Program-made: the position numbers and the translations under genes
Source of the DNA: an uncultured Pelagibacteraceae bacterium
Lineage (GTDB): Bacteria; Pseudomonadota; Alphaproteobacteria; Pelagibacterales; Pelagibacteraceae
Reading direction: 5' to 3'
DNA length: 64,000 nucleotides
Assembly: GCA_902547215.1 (NCBI GenBank)
Contig: CACCNI010000003.1
Span: forward strand, 1-64,000
Shown here: positions 9,936-19,565 of the stretch, piece after piece
How the letters are laid out: each line of letters begins with the position of its first letter
How positions within the stretch are numbered: the first letter of the stretch is position 1
The notes under the pieces: generated by a model
Database searches by the model: none
Told to the model about the DNA's origin: nothing
What the model saw: the letters and a program-made list of their open reading frames with translations, nothing else

Positions 9936-10457
9936 TTAGAAACTTTTCATGAAATTAAACATGTAACTATCTGCCCCAGGATTCTTATCGTCTAAACCAG
10001 CATTAGACAAATGACTTTGTGAATAGCCCAGTTTAGTGCCTGGACGAAGATCTAGGGATAGTTGAAGTTCAGATTTAAATTCTAGGGGCGAACCTAAATC
10101 TTTTCCATCACCCATTGAGTATAAACCAGGTGAGAAACTTGGAGTTAAATTTAATTTACCAATTTTATATTCCGCTTGAACCCCGGTATAAAGATATGTT
10201 GTTGAATCTGCTGTCATCATGAACCCAGTTATTGGACTTAACTTTCCTAAAAAGGTATCCCTGAATAGGTCTTCATTCGAATGTTGTATACCAAGTAGTT
10301 CTGAACTTTTTTTAGAACTGGTGTTGATATCAAATACTCCTGAAAAGAAATTAAACTGATGGCTATCAGAAGGTTTCGGCTCATCAGCATTAATGTTTTT
10401 TTTCAATCCAAAAAGTATTAAAAAAACCACTAAAATTTTAATTATACTCTTATTCAT
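9936..10457 (-). CDS. Acyloxyacyl hydrolase / lipid A 3-O-deacylase (PagL-like)
   Basis: Signal peptide, outer-membrane beta-strand pattern, C-terminal LGYSQSHLSNAGLDDKNPGADSYMFNF. Confidence 0.75.
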   Translation of the reverse strand: MNKSIIKILVVFLILFGLKKNINADEPKPSDSHQFNFFSGVFDINTSSKKSSELLGIQHSNEDLFRDTFLGKLSPITGFMMTADSTTYLYTGVQAEYKIGKLNLTPSFSPGLYSMGDGKDLGSPLEFKSELQLSLDLRPGTKLGYSQSHLSNAGLDDKNPGADSYMFNFMKSF

Positions 10458-10858
10458 ATTTTTCTAAAAATTTTTTTCGCTATTATGACACCTCCAATTA
10501 AAAATAACAATAAGGGCAAAGACCACAATAAAAGGGTATTTCGGGATATACCAGGGTCATATACTATCCACTGACCATATTTTTCAATGAGAGATGAAAA
10601 TACTTCATCTTTGGTTTTTCCACTCTCTAATTCGCCTTTAATATATTTTTTCATACTTTCAGCAAAATCTGAGTTAGACTCGTGAATAGTTTGACCCTGA
10701 CAAATTAAACAACGTAAATTTTTAGTAATATTTATAGTTTGCTCCTCAGAAAAAGAAGATGATATAGCAGTATTATTAAAGCTTAAACAAGTTAAAATAA
10801 AAATTATTAAGATTTTAATTTTTAGTAATCTTTTTAATTTCATAAACATCCTCATCAT
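10454..10858 (-). CDS. ccmH: Cytochrome c-type biogenesis protein CcmH
   Basis: LRCLICQGQTIHESNSDFAESMK CxxC motif; position at end of ccm operon. Confidence 0.9.
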   Translation of the reverse strand: MMRMFMKLKRLLKIKILIIFILTCLSFNNTAISSSFSEEQTINITKNLRCLICQGQTIHESNSDFAESMKKYIKGELESGKTKDEVFSSLIEKYGQWIVYDPGISRNTLLLWSLPLLLFLIGGVIIAKKIFRKI

Positions 10859-11357
10859 TTAATGGACCAACATATTTTTTCAATACTTTATTATCGTTAT
10901 TAATTAAAAATGTTTCTGGAACTCCGTAAGCACCAAAATTAATTGATATCGTTCCTTTTTTATCAACAAAGATTTCTTCAAATGGATTTCCGTATAATTT
11001 TAAAAAGTTTAAGGCATTTTTCTTTTTGTCTTTATAATTTATTCCAATCATCATAATCGTAGTATCATTTTTTAATTCTAGGAGTTTATCGCTTTCATCC
11101 CTACAAGGTTCACACCATGAGGACCAAATATTAATTAAATAAAAATTTTTTCCAGAAAGAAATTTTTCAAAATTTATCGTTTTTTCCTCAACTAATGTTT
11201 GAACTCTGAAATCAGTAAAAATATTATTGTCACTCATTTTCGGAGAATAAATTTTTTCTTTTTCTAGGGAGGATTTAAAAACAAAAAAAGAAATAACCAA
11301 AAATATTAATATGATTAAACTAAATATTGAATTCTTTATTTTTCTTAAAAATTGCAA
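10815..11357 (-). CDS. ccmG: Thiol:disulfide interchange protein DsbE/CcmG
   Basis: Thioredoxin-like NIWSSWCEPCRDE; operon context. Confidence 0.88.
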   Translation of the reverse strand: MQFLRKIKNSIFSLIILIFLVISFFVFKSSLEKEKIYSPKMSDNNIFTDFRVQTLVEEKTINFEKFLSGKNFYLINIWSSWCEPCRDESDKLLELKNDTTIMMIGINYKDKKKNALNFLKLYGNPFEEIFVDKKGTISINFGAYGVPETFLINNDNKVLKKYVGPLNDEDVYEIKKITKN

Positions 11358-13206
11358 ATAATCCCCCTAGCATAATTATTAAAGTTGAAATCCAAATCCA
11401 AATCATAAAAGGCTTCTGTTGATACCTTACATTAAAAAAGTTTTGATCTTTAATTATATTAATTGTTATAAATCTATCTTTAAACAATGTAGTTTTTATA
11501 GACGCTTCACTTGTCGCCATTTCTGGTTCATTATAAATTCTTATTTCAGGTCGTAGATTGATAATTTTATTTTTCTCATCAAGTACTTCAAAAAAACCAA
11601 TAATTGATTCGTAATTTTTTTCTTTTTCTACTGCGATTTTTTTAAAAATTATCTTTTCATTTTTCAGAACAAAACTTTCCCCAACTTGGATATTTTTGAT
11701 TGTCTCATTTGACAAAAAACTATTTAACAATATAGATATCAACAAGAGTGAAAATCCTGAGTGTGATAGTATTTGAGCAAAATTTTTTGTTCTCTGTCTT
11801 AATTGATCTAAACTTTTAAGAAGTAAATAAAAAAATCCAACAAATAATAAAAGAAGAAATACATTTTTTTTACCAATAAAATAAATCGTTATGAAAGAAA
11901 AAATTAGTGTCAAAAAAATAATCAAGAAATTTTTAAGTCCAATTTTAAAATTTGTTTTAATCCATCTCATACTTGGACCAATAGACATAAAAAGAGCAAA
12001 AGGAATAAGGAAAGGTAAAATAAGCTTATTATAAAACGGTGGTCCTACTGAAATTTGCTCATCCATTATTACGTCAAGAAATATTGGATAAATGGTACCT
12101 ATTAAGACAACGCTCAAAAAATATAATATGAACCAGTTATTTATTAAAACTGCAGTTTCCTTACTTAAAGGAAAAATTTCACTTTTTTGGATAAAGTTTT
12201 TATTTTCATAAATTGTAAAAATTACAAACGATAATAAAACTAAAACTAATAAAAATGTTAATATATAAATTCCCCTAGACGGGTCATTTGCGAAAGTGTG
12301 AACGGAATTTAAAATCCCAGATCTCACTAAGAATGTTCCAACCATACTTAATGCAAAAGTTATAATGCATAAAACAATTGTCCATTTCTTAAAAAGCTCT
12401 CTTTTTTCTAAGGTCACAATACAGTGAAGCAGTGCAGTTAAACTTAGCCACGGCATTAGTGATACATTTTCCACTGGGTCCCAAAACCAAAACCCACCCC
12501 ATCCAAGTTCATAGTATGCCCAAATCGAACCTAATAGAATTCCACCTGTTAAAAAAATCCAAGAAAATAAAATCCAAAATTTTATATTTTTAGCCCAACT
12601 TTTATTTACATAGTTTGAAATCATTGAAGCTAGTGCAGCTGAAAAAATTATCGATGTTCCAACATAACCTAAATATAAAATTGGAGGATGAATACCTAAT
12701 GCTGGATCTTGTAAAATAGGGTTAAGCCCAAGTCCTTCTGTTTGAACTGGAAAAATTTCATTAAAAGGATTTGATGTTTTTAAAACAAAAACAAAAAAAC
12801 CAATTATAATTATTTGATGGAATAATATAGTTAATCGCCTGTAACTACTTGGTTCATGTCTAGATTTAAAAATAAATCCTAATAACACACCAGTTAGAAC
12901 CAATAACCATAAAAGTAAACTACCTTCGTGGTTTCCCCAGGTTCCGGTAATTTTATAAAACAGGGGCTTTGTGGTATGAGAGTTGCTATAGACTGTCTCG
13001 TTACTAAAATCAGAAATTATAAAAGAATAAATTAACGAAATAAAAGAGATAAAAACAAAAAAAAATTGAAAACCAATTAGTCCTGTAGTTTTACTAGAAA
13101 TAACTGTATCGTTTCTTTTTATTTGAACTGAAGAATTAAAAAAAATAAAAATTGAAGTCAACAATCCAAAAATTAGTGAATAATATCCTAATTGTGAAAT
13201 AATCAA
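11320..13206 (-). CDS. ccmF: Heme lyase CcmF
   Basis: WWD domain WGGFWFWDPVENVSLMPWL, polytopic. Confidence 0.95.
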   Translation of the reverse strand: MIISQLGYYSLIFGLLTSIFIFFNSSVQIKRNDTVISSKTTGLIGFQFFFVFISFISLIYSFIISDFSNETVYSNSHTTKPLFYKITGTWGNHEGSLLLWLLVLTGVLLGFIFKSRHEPSSYRRLTILFHQIIIIGFFVFVLKTSNPFNEIFPVQTEGLGLNPILQDPALGIHPPILYLGYVGTSIIFSAALASMISNYVNKSWAKNIKFWILFSWIFLTGGILLGSIWAYYELGWGGFWFWDPVENVSLMPWLSLTALLHCIVTLEKRELFKKWTIVLCIITFALSMVGTFLVRSGILNSVHTFANDPSRGIYILTFLLVLVLLSFVIFTIYENKNFIQKSEIFPLSKETAVLINNWFILYFLSVVLIGTIYPIFLDVIMDEQISVGPPFYNKLILPFLIPFALFMSIGPSMRWIKTNFKIGLKNFLIIFLTLIFSFITIYFIGKKNVFLLLLFVGFFYLLLKSLDQLRQRTKNFAQILSHSGFSLLLISILLNSFLSNETIKNIQVGESFVLKNEKIIFKKIAVEKEKNYESIIGFFEVLDEKNKIINLRPEIRIYNEPEMATSEASIKTTLFKDRFITINIIKDQNFFNVRYQQKPFMIWIWISTLIIMLGGLFAIFKKNKEFNI

Positions 13207-13207
13207 T

Positions 13208-13624
13208 TTATTCTCCTAAAGATTTTTTGACTTCAGGTGGCATATAATTTTCGTCGTGCTTAGCCAAAATTTTATCCGCTACCAGAAATTTTTTATCGTT
13301 AAGAAATCCTTCTGCAACAACTCCTTTTTCTTCTTCAAATAAATTTGGAACTGTCCCAGAAAAAGTTACATATAATTCATTTTTAAAATCAGTAATTATG
13401 AAGTTAATTTTGTTATTATTCATCATTACTGAGTTTTTTTTTACCATACCTCCAACTCTAATTTTTTTGGATGAAATTTCTGACAAAAGATTTATTTCAC
13501 TTGGAGATTTAAAATATACAACATTATCCTTTAAAACTTCAAGAACTGTGTAGGTTGTGAGAGATATTAATGTAAGGAATACGAAGATGAATGAGAGTCT
13601 TAACTTAACTTTTTTGCTGTACAT
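13208..13624 (-). CDS. ccmE: Cytochrome c maturation protein CcmE
   Basis: Heme-binding [11 protein letters not shown] motif. Confidence 0.95.
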   Translation of the reverse strand: MYSKKVKLRLSFIFVFLTLISLTTYTVLEVLKDNVVYFKSPSEINLLSEISSKKIRVGGMVKKNSVMMNNNKINFIITDFKNELYVTFSGTVPNLFEEEKGVVAEGFLNDKKFLVADKILAKHDENYMPPEVKKSLGE

Positions 13625-13633
13625 TAGTTTAAA

Positions 13634-13864
13634 TTAAATTTTTTGTGCAGCGTTACTTGAAACTAATACCTGATTAGTCCTTTGTTTGTAGGCCTCGGAA
13701 TATTTAATTTTTTCTAAATGATTAAATTTTAATTCGAATTTTTTGTTTTCTTTTATTAGTTGTCGATTGATTATTATATACAGTGTAAAAAAATTGATTA
13801 GCGTAAATGCAAACGCCGACCACACAAATAATCCATAACCATTCATTAAAAACAATTTAATCAC
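13634..13864 (-). CDS. ccmD: Heme exporter protein CcmD
   Basis: 76-aa single-TM protein between ccmC and ccmE (GYGLFVWSAFAFTL). Confidence 0.8.
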   Translation of the reverse strand: MIKLFLMNGYGLFVWSAFAFTLINFFTLYIIINRQLIKENKKFELKFNHLEKIKYSEAYKQRTNQVLVSSNAAQKI

Positions 13865-14568
13865 AATCTATCTAATCCTTTAGTCTTAATCTTTATCAAT
13901 TCTATATTATATTTCATTAAAAAAATTAGTACTGAGAATAGTGCAAATGCCGCAGTCATTAACAATAATGGCGTCAACATCGAAGAATGAATTGTGGTTT
14001 CGGAAAGAATTTTGACTGAAGATGGCTGGTGGAGACTTGCCCACCAATCTACAGAAAATTTAATTATAGGCACATTCACAAAACCAGTAATTGCTACTAA
14101 ACTTGAAACTTTTGTTGCTTTATCATTTTCAAATAATCTCCACGAAGCAATGTAAAGGATATAAAACAAAAAAAGCACTAACATTGAGGTAATTCTGGGA
14201 TCCCAGGCCCACCATGTTCCCCATGTTGGTTTACCCCAAATAGAACCTGTCACTAAAGCAATTAAGTTAAAAACCAAGCCTGAAGGTGCAAAACTTTTTG
14301 CAATGATTACAAAATTTTTATTTTTAAAAATAAAAATACCTAATGATAGGAAAGCTATAAATGAAAATATTCCTAAGGAAATCCATGCTGCAGGGACATG
14401 AACGTACATAATTCTTACTGCATCGCTCTGAATATAATCCTCTGGAGATAATATTAGAGACTCTAAAAGACCCAGGGTAAGGAAAATAACAAAAAGTGAG
14501 AATACAATTATTCTCGTTAACTTTGAGAGTGAAATTATTTTTAGTGTTTCAAAAATTTTGTTAAACAT
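13861..14568 (-). CDS. ccmC: Heme ABC transporter permease CcmC
   Basis: WGTWWAWDPRITSMLVLFLFYILYIA. Confidence 0.95.
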   Translation of the reverse strand: MFNKIFETLKIISLSKLTRIIVFSLFVIFLTLGLLESLILSPEDYIQSDAVRIMYVHVPAAWISLGIFSFIAFLSLGIFIFKNKNFVIIAKSFAPSGLVFNLIALVTGSIWGKPTWGTWWAWDPRITSMLVLFLFYILYIASWRLFENDKATKVSSLVAITGFVNVPIIKFSVDWWASLHQPSSVKILSETTIHSSMLTPLLLMTAAFALFSVLIFLMKYNIELIKIKTKGLDRL

Positions 14569-14604
14569 TTGTGTAATTGTAAGGATTTTATTATAAAGAA
14601 ATTA

Positions 14605-14662
14605 ACTGATCAAGAACGTTGAGGGAGATAATGTTGGGAAATATTTAACATCCTTGATCAGT
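14605..14662. other. Long-loop inverted repeat (candidate structured RNA or operator)
   Basis: Perfect 10-bp arms ACTGATCAAG (14605-14614) and CTTGATCAGT (14653-14662). Confidence 0.45.
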
Positions 14663-14730
14663 AAATATAATATAGACCAAAGGTATGTCTAAGATTTGAG
14701 AGAATTGTGTTTAAATGATGACCCTAGTAA

Positions 14731-15051
14731 CTAATTTGACTGTTTAAAGTAAGAAGAGCCTTTTTTCCCCGAAAATATCTCATTAATTAATGGATGTTTA
14801 ATCGGTTCTTTTGAATCGTCTTTAAGAAGATTTTGCTCAGAAACATATGCTTCATAAGTTACATCCTCATTTTCAGCTAACAAGTGATAAAATGGTTGAT
14901 CTTTTCTAGGTCTTACATTTTTGGGTATAGACTCATACCATTCTTCAGAATTATTAAACTCAAAGTCTACATCGTAAATAACACCTCTGAAATCAAAATG
15001 CTTATGCTTGACAACGTCACCGATTGAAAATTTTGCTTTTTGAACACTCAC
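14731..15051 (-). CDS. hspQ: Heat shock protein HspQ (YccV family)
   Basis: KFSIGDVVKHKHFDFRGVIYDVDFEF...QPFYHLLAENE...YVSEQNL. Confidence 0.88.
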   Translation of the reverse strand: MSVQKAKFSIGDVVKHKHFDFRGVIYDVDFEFNNSEEWYESIPKNVRPRKDQPFYHLLAENEDVTYEAYVSEQNLLKDDSKEPIKHPLINEIFSGKKGSSYFKQSN

Positions 15052-15129
15052 ACTAAATAATATGGGTATTTGAGATAAAAAATCAATAAAAAAATTATTA
15101 AAAGTTTATAAATCTGATAATATTAACTT

Positions 15130-15681
15130 GTGAATAAGTCGCTAATAAAATTTTTAACTGACTTTGGTCCATTAGTAATTTTCTTTTATTTTTACTATAA
15201 TTCTGGAAAAGATCTTCAGGTAGCTATACCTCCTCTTATAGTTGCGACAATAATTTCTATTTTAATTGTTTGGTTTTTTGAAAAAAAAATTCCTATGGTG
15301 CCTCTTATAGGAGGTATTCTTATAACTCTTTTTGGAGGATTAACTATCTACTTTAATAATCCGATTTTCATTTATATGAAGCCAACAATAATTAATATTT
15401 TATTTGGTTTATCCCTTTTTTTTGGAAAATATTTCACTAAGGAGCCTCTTTTGAAATTAATTTTGGGAAAATCACTACCTTTAAATGATGAAGGATGGAA
15501 TATTTTAAATTTTAGATGGATATGGTTTTTCTTTGGTTTGGCCATTTTGAATGAGCTTATTTGGCGAACTCAAACTGAGGAATTTTGGGTGAATTTTAAA
15601 GTGTGGGGTATGCTACCAATTACTTTTATTTTTACAGCTTTTCAAATTCCGTTAATTAAAAAATACTCTCAAAATGAATAG
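15130..15681 (+). CDS. Septation protein A family (YciB/IspZ)
   Basis: LTDFGPLVIFFYFYYNSGKDLQVAIPPLIVAT and NELIWRTQTEEFWVNFKVWG; GTG start. Confidence 0.88.
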   Translation: MNKSLIKFLTDFGPLVIFFYFYYNSGKDLQVAIPPLIVATIISILIVWFFEKKIPMVPLIGGILITLFGGLTIYFNNPIFIYMKPTIINILFGLSLFFGKYFTKEPLLKLILGKSLPLNDEGWNILNFRWIWFFFGLAILNELIWRTQTEEFWVNFKVWGMLPITFIFTAFQIPLIKKYSQNE

Positions 15682-16012
15682 AAATTTAAAATTAGTTATT
15701 AATAACTCTATAAAAAAATACGAAGAGAAATTTTTTTTTGAAAAAAGTGAACTTAAAATTATTTTAGATTTATACGCAAAAATGGTTTCAAACGGTTCAT
15801 GGAAAGATTATGGTCTTAATATTTCAAACAAACAAGTGAGTTTTAGTGTTTTTAAAAATGCTGCCGAAAACGCAATTTATAATATCTGCAAAAATTTCAA
15901 GCCAAATAGCAAGAACTTAAAGTATTGTATTACTGATAGCAGGGGCCGCATTTTAAAAAATTCACACGACCTTGAAAATTTGATTAATAAAATAAATTGG
16001 AAAAAACTTTAA
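15674..16012 (+). CDS. DUF2794 domain protein
   Basis: IILDLYAKMVSNGSWKDYGLNIS pattern. Confidence 0.7.
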   Translation: MNRNLKLVINNSIKKYEEKFFFEKSELKIILDLYAKMVSNGSWKDYGLNISNKQVSFSVFKNAAENAIYNICKNFKPNSKNLKYCITDSRGRILKNSHDLENLINKINWKKL

Positions 16013-16765
16013 TTATCTTCTTTGACCAAAAAGTCTTAGAAGCATGATGAATAGATTTATAAAGTCTAAGTAAAGTGTTAACGCACCCATTATTGCTTTT
16101 TTGCCAGATATTTCAACAGTATCTGAAGCTGAATACATATTTTTAATTTTTTGTGTGTCATATGCAGTCAGACCGACAAAAATTAAAACACCTAAAATTG
16201 AAATTACAAAATACATCATGGCAGATTTTAGAAAAATATTTACTAGTGAAGCGATTATAATTCCTATTAAGCCCATCATTAAAAATGAACCAAACTTAGT
16301 TAAGTCTCTTTTAGTTGTGTAACCATAAATACTCATAGCTCCAAAAGTTGCTGATGTAATAAAAAATACTCTTGCAACACTTACTCCTGTGTAAACTAAA
16401 AGTATCCATGATAAGGATAATCCCATTAAAGATGCAAATACCCAGAAAACAGTTTGTGCTTTTGCAGCTGACATTTTATTAATACCAAAACTCATATAAA
16501 AAACTATTGCTAAAGGTGCTAACATTATTACCCATTTTAAACCTGAAAAGAAAATTGCGTTACCGAAATTTGTAAATGAAGCTATCGTCCCTGCAGAATC
16601 TGTAACTACAGACATTTTAAATGAAATCAATGAAATTATACCAGTTAATAGCACTCCAGTTGCCATGTAGTTATATACTTTCAACATGTAAGCTCTTAAA
16701 CCAGCATCCCAGACTGCACTTTTTGCAGAAGTTGCTTGGAAGATGTTTTGTTTGTTAAAATCCAT
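16013..16765 (-). CDS. Bax inhibitor-1/YccA family membrane protein
   Basis: Seven TM; LRAYMLKVYNYMATGVLLTG; YLDFINLFIMLLRLFG. Confidence 0.92.
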   Translation of the reverse strand: MDFNKQNIFQATSAKSAVWDAGLRAYMLKVYNYMATGVLLTGIISLISFKMSVVTDSAGTIASFTNFGNAIFFSGLKWVIMLAPLAIVFYMSFGINKMSAAKAQTVFWVFASLMGLSLSWILLVYTGVSVARVFFITSATFGAMSIYGYTTKRDLTKFGSFLMMGLIGIIIASLVNIFLKSAMMYFVISILGVLIFVGLTAYDTQKIKNMYSASDTVEISGKKAIMGALTLYLDFINLFIMLLRLFGQRR

Positions 16766-16830
16766 GGTTTGAATATATTAATTTTACAAAAATTTTCAAT
16801 GGTCTAAAGGTACCAAAATATTATATTTTT

Positions 16831-17871
16831 ATGAATTATAAGAAACTAGGTAGTACAGACGTCGATGTGAGTACAATTTGTCTCGGAACCATGACTTGGG
16901 GAGAGCAAAACTCAAAGGCAGATGGTTTTGAGCAAATGGATTATGCAATTGATAATGGGGTAAATTTTTGGGATACAGCAGAAATCTATGCAATACCAAT
17001 GAGAAAAGAAACTTATGGTGAGACTGAAAACATCATAGGTGAATGGTTCAAAAAAACAAAAAAAAGAGAGAAAGTCATTTTAGCCACAAAAGTTTCGGGT
17101 CCTACTAGTAAGGAATATATAAGGGGCGGTGGATGCAGTTATGATCAAAAAAGTATGTCAGAGGCATTAGAGAAAAGTTTGAAGAGAATGCAAACTGATT
17201 ATATCGATTTATATCAATTACATTGGCCTGAAAGGAATACTAATTTTTTTGGTAAGCAAGGATATGAACATGATTCAAATGAAAAAAATTGGATTGCTTT
17301 TGAAGAGATTTTAGAAAGTTTAAAAAAATTTATAGACGCCGGGAAAATTCGATATGTAGGTCTTTCGAATGAGACTGCATGGGGTTTAGCAAAATGTCTA
17401 GAGCTTTCAAAGATAAAAAATTTACCTAAAATGATGTCTGTTCAAAATCCTTACAACTTACTCAATAGGACTTATGAGGTTGGTCTTGCTGAAATCTCGG
17501 TAAGAGAGCAAAGTGGTTTGTTGGCTTACTCTCCATTAGCTTTTGGTTACCTCACAGGAAAATATAGAAATAATAATATGCCAAAAGGTTCAAGAATAGA
17601 TCTTTTTAAAGATTTCGATCGTTATAATAATGAGAATGGCATTAAAGCTATTGAAGAATACTACAAAATTTCTCAAAAATTTAATTTGGATTTTGCCCAA
17701 ATGTCCATAAAATTTTGTGAAATACAGCCTTTTGTTACAAGTGTAATAATTGGTGCTACGACTATGCAACAGTTGAAAACAAATGTAGAAAGTGTAAATG
17801 TAAATTTAAATAATGAAATTATTAATGAAATTAACGAAGTTCAAAAAATATATCCAAACCCATGTCCCTAA
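16831..17871 (+). CDS. Aldo/keto reductase (Tas-like)
   Basis: LGTMTWGEQN, DTAEIYAIPMRKETYGETE, DYIDLYQLHWPERNTNFFG. Confidence 0.92.
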   Translation: MNYKKLGSTDVDVSTICLGTMTWGEQNSKADGFEQMDYAIDNGVNFWDTAEIYAIPMRKETYGETENIIGEWFKKTKKREKVILATKVSGPTSKEYIRGGGCSYDQKSMSEALEKSLKRMQTDYIDLYQLHWPERNTNFFGKQGYEHDSNEKNWIAFEEILESLKKFIDAGKIRYVGLSNETAWGLAKCLELSKIKNLPKMMSVQNPYNLLNRTYEVGLAEISVREQSGLLAYSPLAFGYLTGKYRNNNMPKGSRIDLFKDFDRYNNENGIKAIEEYYKISQKFNLDFAQMSIKFCEIQPFVTSVIIGATTMQQLKTNVESVNVNLNNEIINEINEVQKIYPNPCP

Positions 17872-18368
17872 TAAATAAAATCACAGTATTATTATTTTGT
17901 CTTTTTATAGTGTCAGAAGCCTCAGCTCAGGAAATTAAAAAAGTTGGCAAATTTAAAGACTGGGAAACAATAGTAGTTACAGATGGATCGAAGAAACTAT
18001 GCTTTGCTCAATCAAAGCCAGTCTTACAATCACCAAAAAAGAGTCCGAGAGAAGCAAGACTATTTATAAGTTTTAGACCGGCTGATAAAATCAAAGATGA
18101 GGTAAGTATTACGTCTGGTTACCAATATAACTCACAAAATTCTATTACAGCTAAATCTGGAAAAAATAAGATTAAGTTTGATGTTAAAAAAGAAAACTTT
18201 GCTTGGATAGGTGACACGGGTTTAGAAAGAAAGATGGTTAATGTTATGAAAAAGGGATCAAGAATTATGATCACAGGATATAATCAATCTGGATCTCAAA
18301 CAATCGACCACTACTCTCTGATGGGCTTCACAAAGGCTTACAATACTGCGAAAAAAAGCTGCGCTTAA
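17862..18368 (+). CDS. Invasion-associated locus B (IalB) family protein
   Basis: Signal peptide; FKDWETIVVTDGSKKLCFAQSKP; Cys-containing C-terminus. Confidence 0.8.
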   Translation: MSLINKITVLLFCLFIVSEASAQEIKKVGKFKDWETIVVTDGSKKLCFAQSKPVLQSPKKSPREARLFISFRPADKIKDEVSITSGYQYNSQNSITAKSGKNKIKFDVKKENFAWIGDTGLERKMVNVMKKGSRIMITGYNQSGSQTIDHYSLMGFTKAYNTAKKSCA

Positions 18369-18376
18369 TATCTTAA

Positions 18377-19561
18377 ATGAAAAAAAACAAAAAAATTGTT
18401 TTAGCCTACTCAGGCGGACTTGATACATCTATTATTTTAAAATGGTTACAGGAAAATTACGATAGTGAAGTAATTGCCTACACTGCAGACATTGGTCAAG
18501 AAATGGACCAAAAGAAAATTATCAAAAACGCAAAAAAACTTGGTGTTAAAAAAATAATAATCAATAATTTAAAAAATACGTTTGTAAAAGAATATGTCTT
18601 CCCAATGATTAGAGGTCACGCAGTTTACGAAGGGGTTTACCTTCTTGGGACATCGATTGCGAGACCGTTAATTGCAAAAGATCAAATTAAAGTTGCTAGA
18701 AAGTTTAAAGCCTTTGCTGTATCACATGGATCAACCGGAAAAGGTAATGACCAAGTTAGATTTGAACTTGGATATCATTACTTTGGTCCAAAAATAAAAG
18801 TGATAGCTCCTTGGAGAATTTGGAAATTAAAATCAAGAACTGATTTAATTAATTATGCAAAAAAACATAACATTCCAATTCCAAAAGATAAAAAAGGTGC
18901 CCCACCTTTTTCAGTAGATGACAATTTATTTCATACATCTACTGAAGGAAAAGTTTTAGAAAATCCAAAAAATTCAGCGCCAGAATTTATTTTTCAAAGA
19001 ACAACTTCACCTGAAAAAGCACCTAATAAACCTAGTTATATTTCCATAGGTTTCAAAAACAGTGATCCGATTAGTATTAATGGAAAAAAATTAACCCCAG
19101 AAAAACTTTTAGAAAAATTAAATCAGATCGGTGGAAAAAATGGTGTTGGAAGAGTTGATTTAGTTGAAAACAGATTTATTGGAATTAAATCAAGAGGTGT
19201 TTATGAAACACCAGGTGGGACATTACTTTTAATCGCTCATAGAGCAATGGAATCTGTGACATTAGATAAAGATACTATGCATAAAAAAGATTCTATTATG
19301 CCAAGATATGCAGAATTAATTTATAACGGTTATTGGTTTTCAAAAGAAAGATTTAAATTACAAAAAATAGTGGATCTAAAAAAAAATAAGGTAAATGGAA
19401 GTGTTAAGCTAAAACTTTACAAAGGTAATGTTACAATTCAATCGAGAATGACAAAAAGCAGTGCCTACTCCATGAAAAAAGTTTCTTTTGAAGAGAATAA
19501 AACTTTTAACAAAACTAATGTTGAAAGATTTATAAATTTCCATAAAAAAAAATTGAAGTAA
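18377..19561 (+). CDS. argG: Argininosuccinate synthase
   Basis: KKIVLAYSGGLDTSIILKWL; HGSTGKGNDQVRFELG. Confidence 0.97.
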   Translation: MKKNKKIVLAYSGGLDTSIILKWLQENYDSEVIAYTADIGQEMDQKKIIKNAKKLGVKKIIINNLKNTFVKEYVFPMIRGHAVYEGVYLLGTSIARPLIAKDQIKVARKFKAFAVSHGSTGKGNDQVRFELGYHYFGPKIKVIAPWRIWKLKSRTDLINYAKKHNIPIPKDKKGAPPFSVDDNLFHTSTEGKVLENPKNSAPEFIFQRTTSPEKAPNKPSYISIGFKNSDPISINGKKLTPEKLLEKLNQIGGKNGVGRVDLVENRFIGIKSRGVYETPGGTLLLIAHRAMESVTLDKDTMHKKDSIMPRYAELIYNGYWFSKERFKLQKIVDLKKNKVNGSVKLKLYKGNVTIQSRMTKSSAYSMKKVSFEENKTFNKTNVERFINFHKKKLK

Positions 19562-19565
19562 AAGT

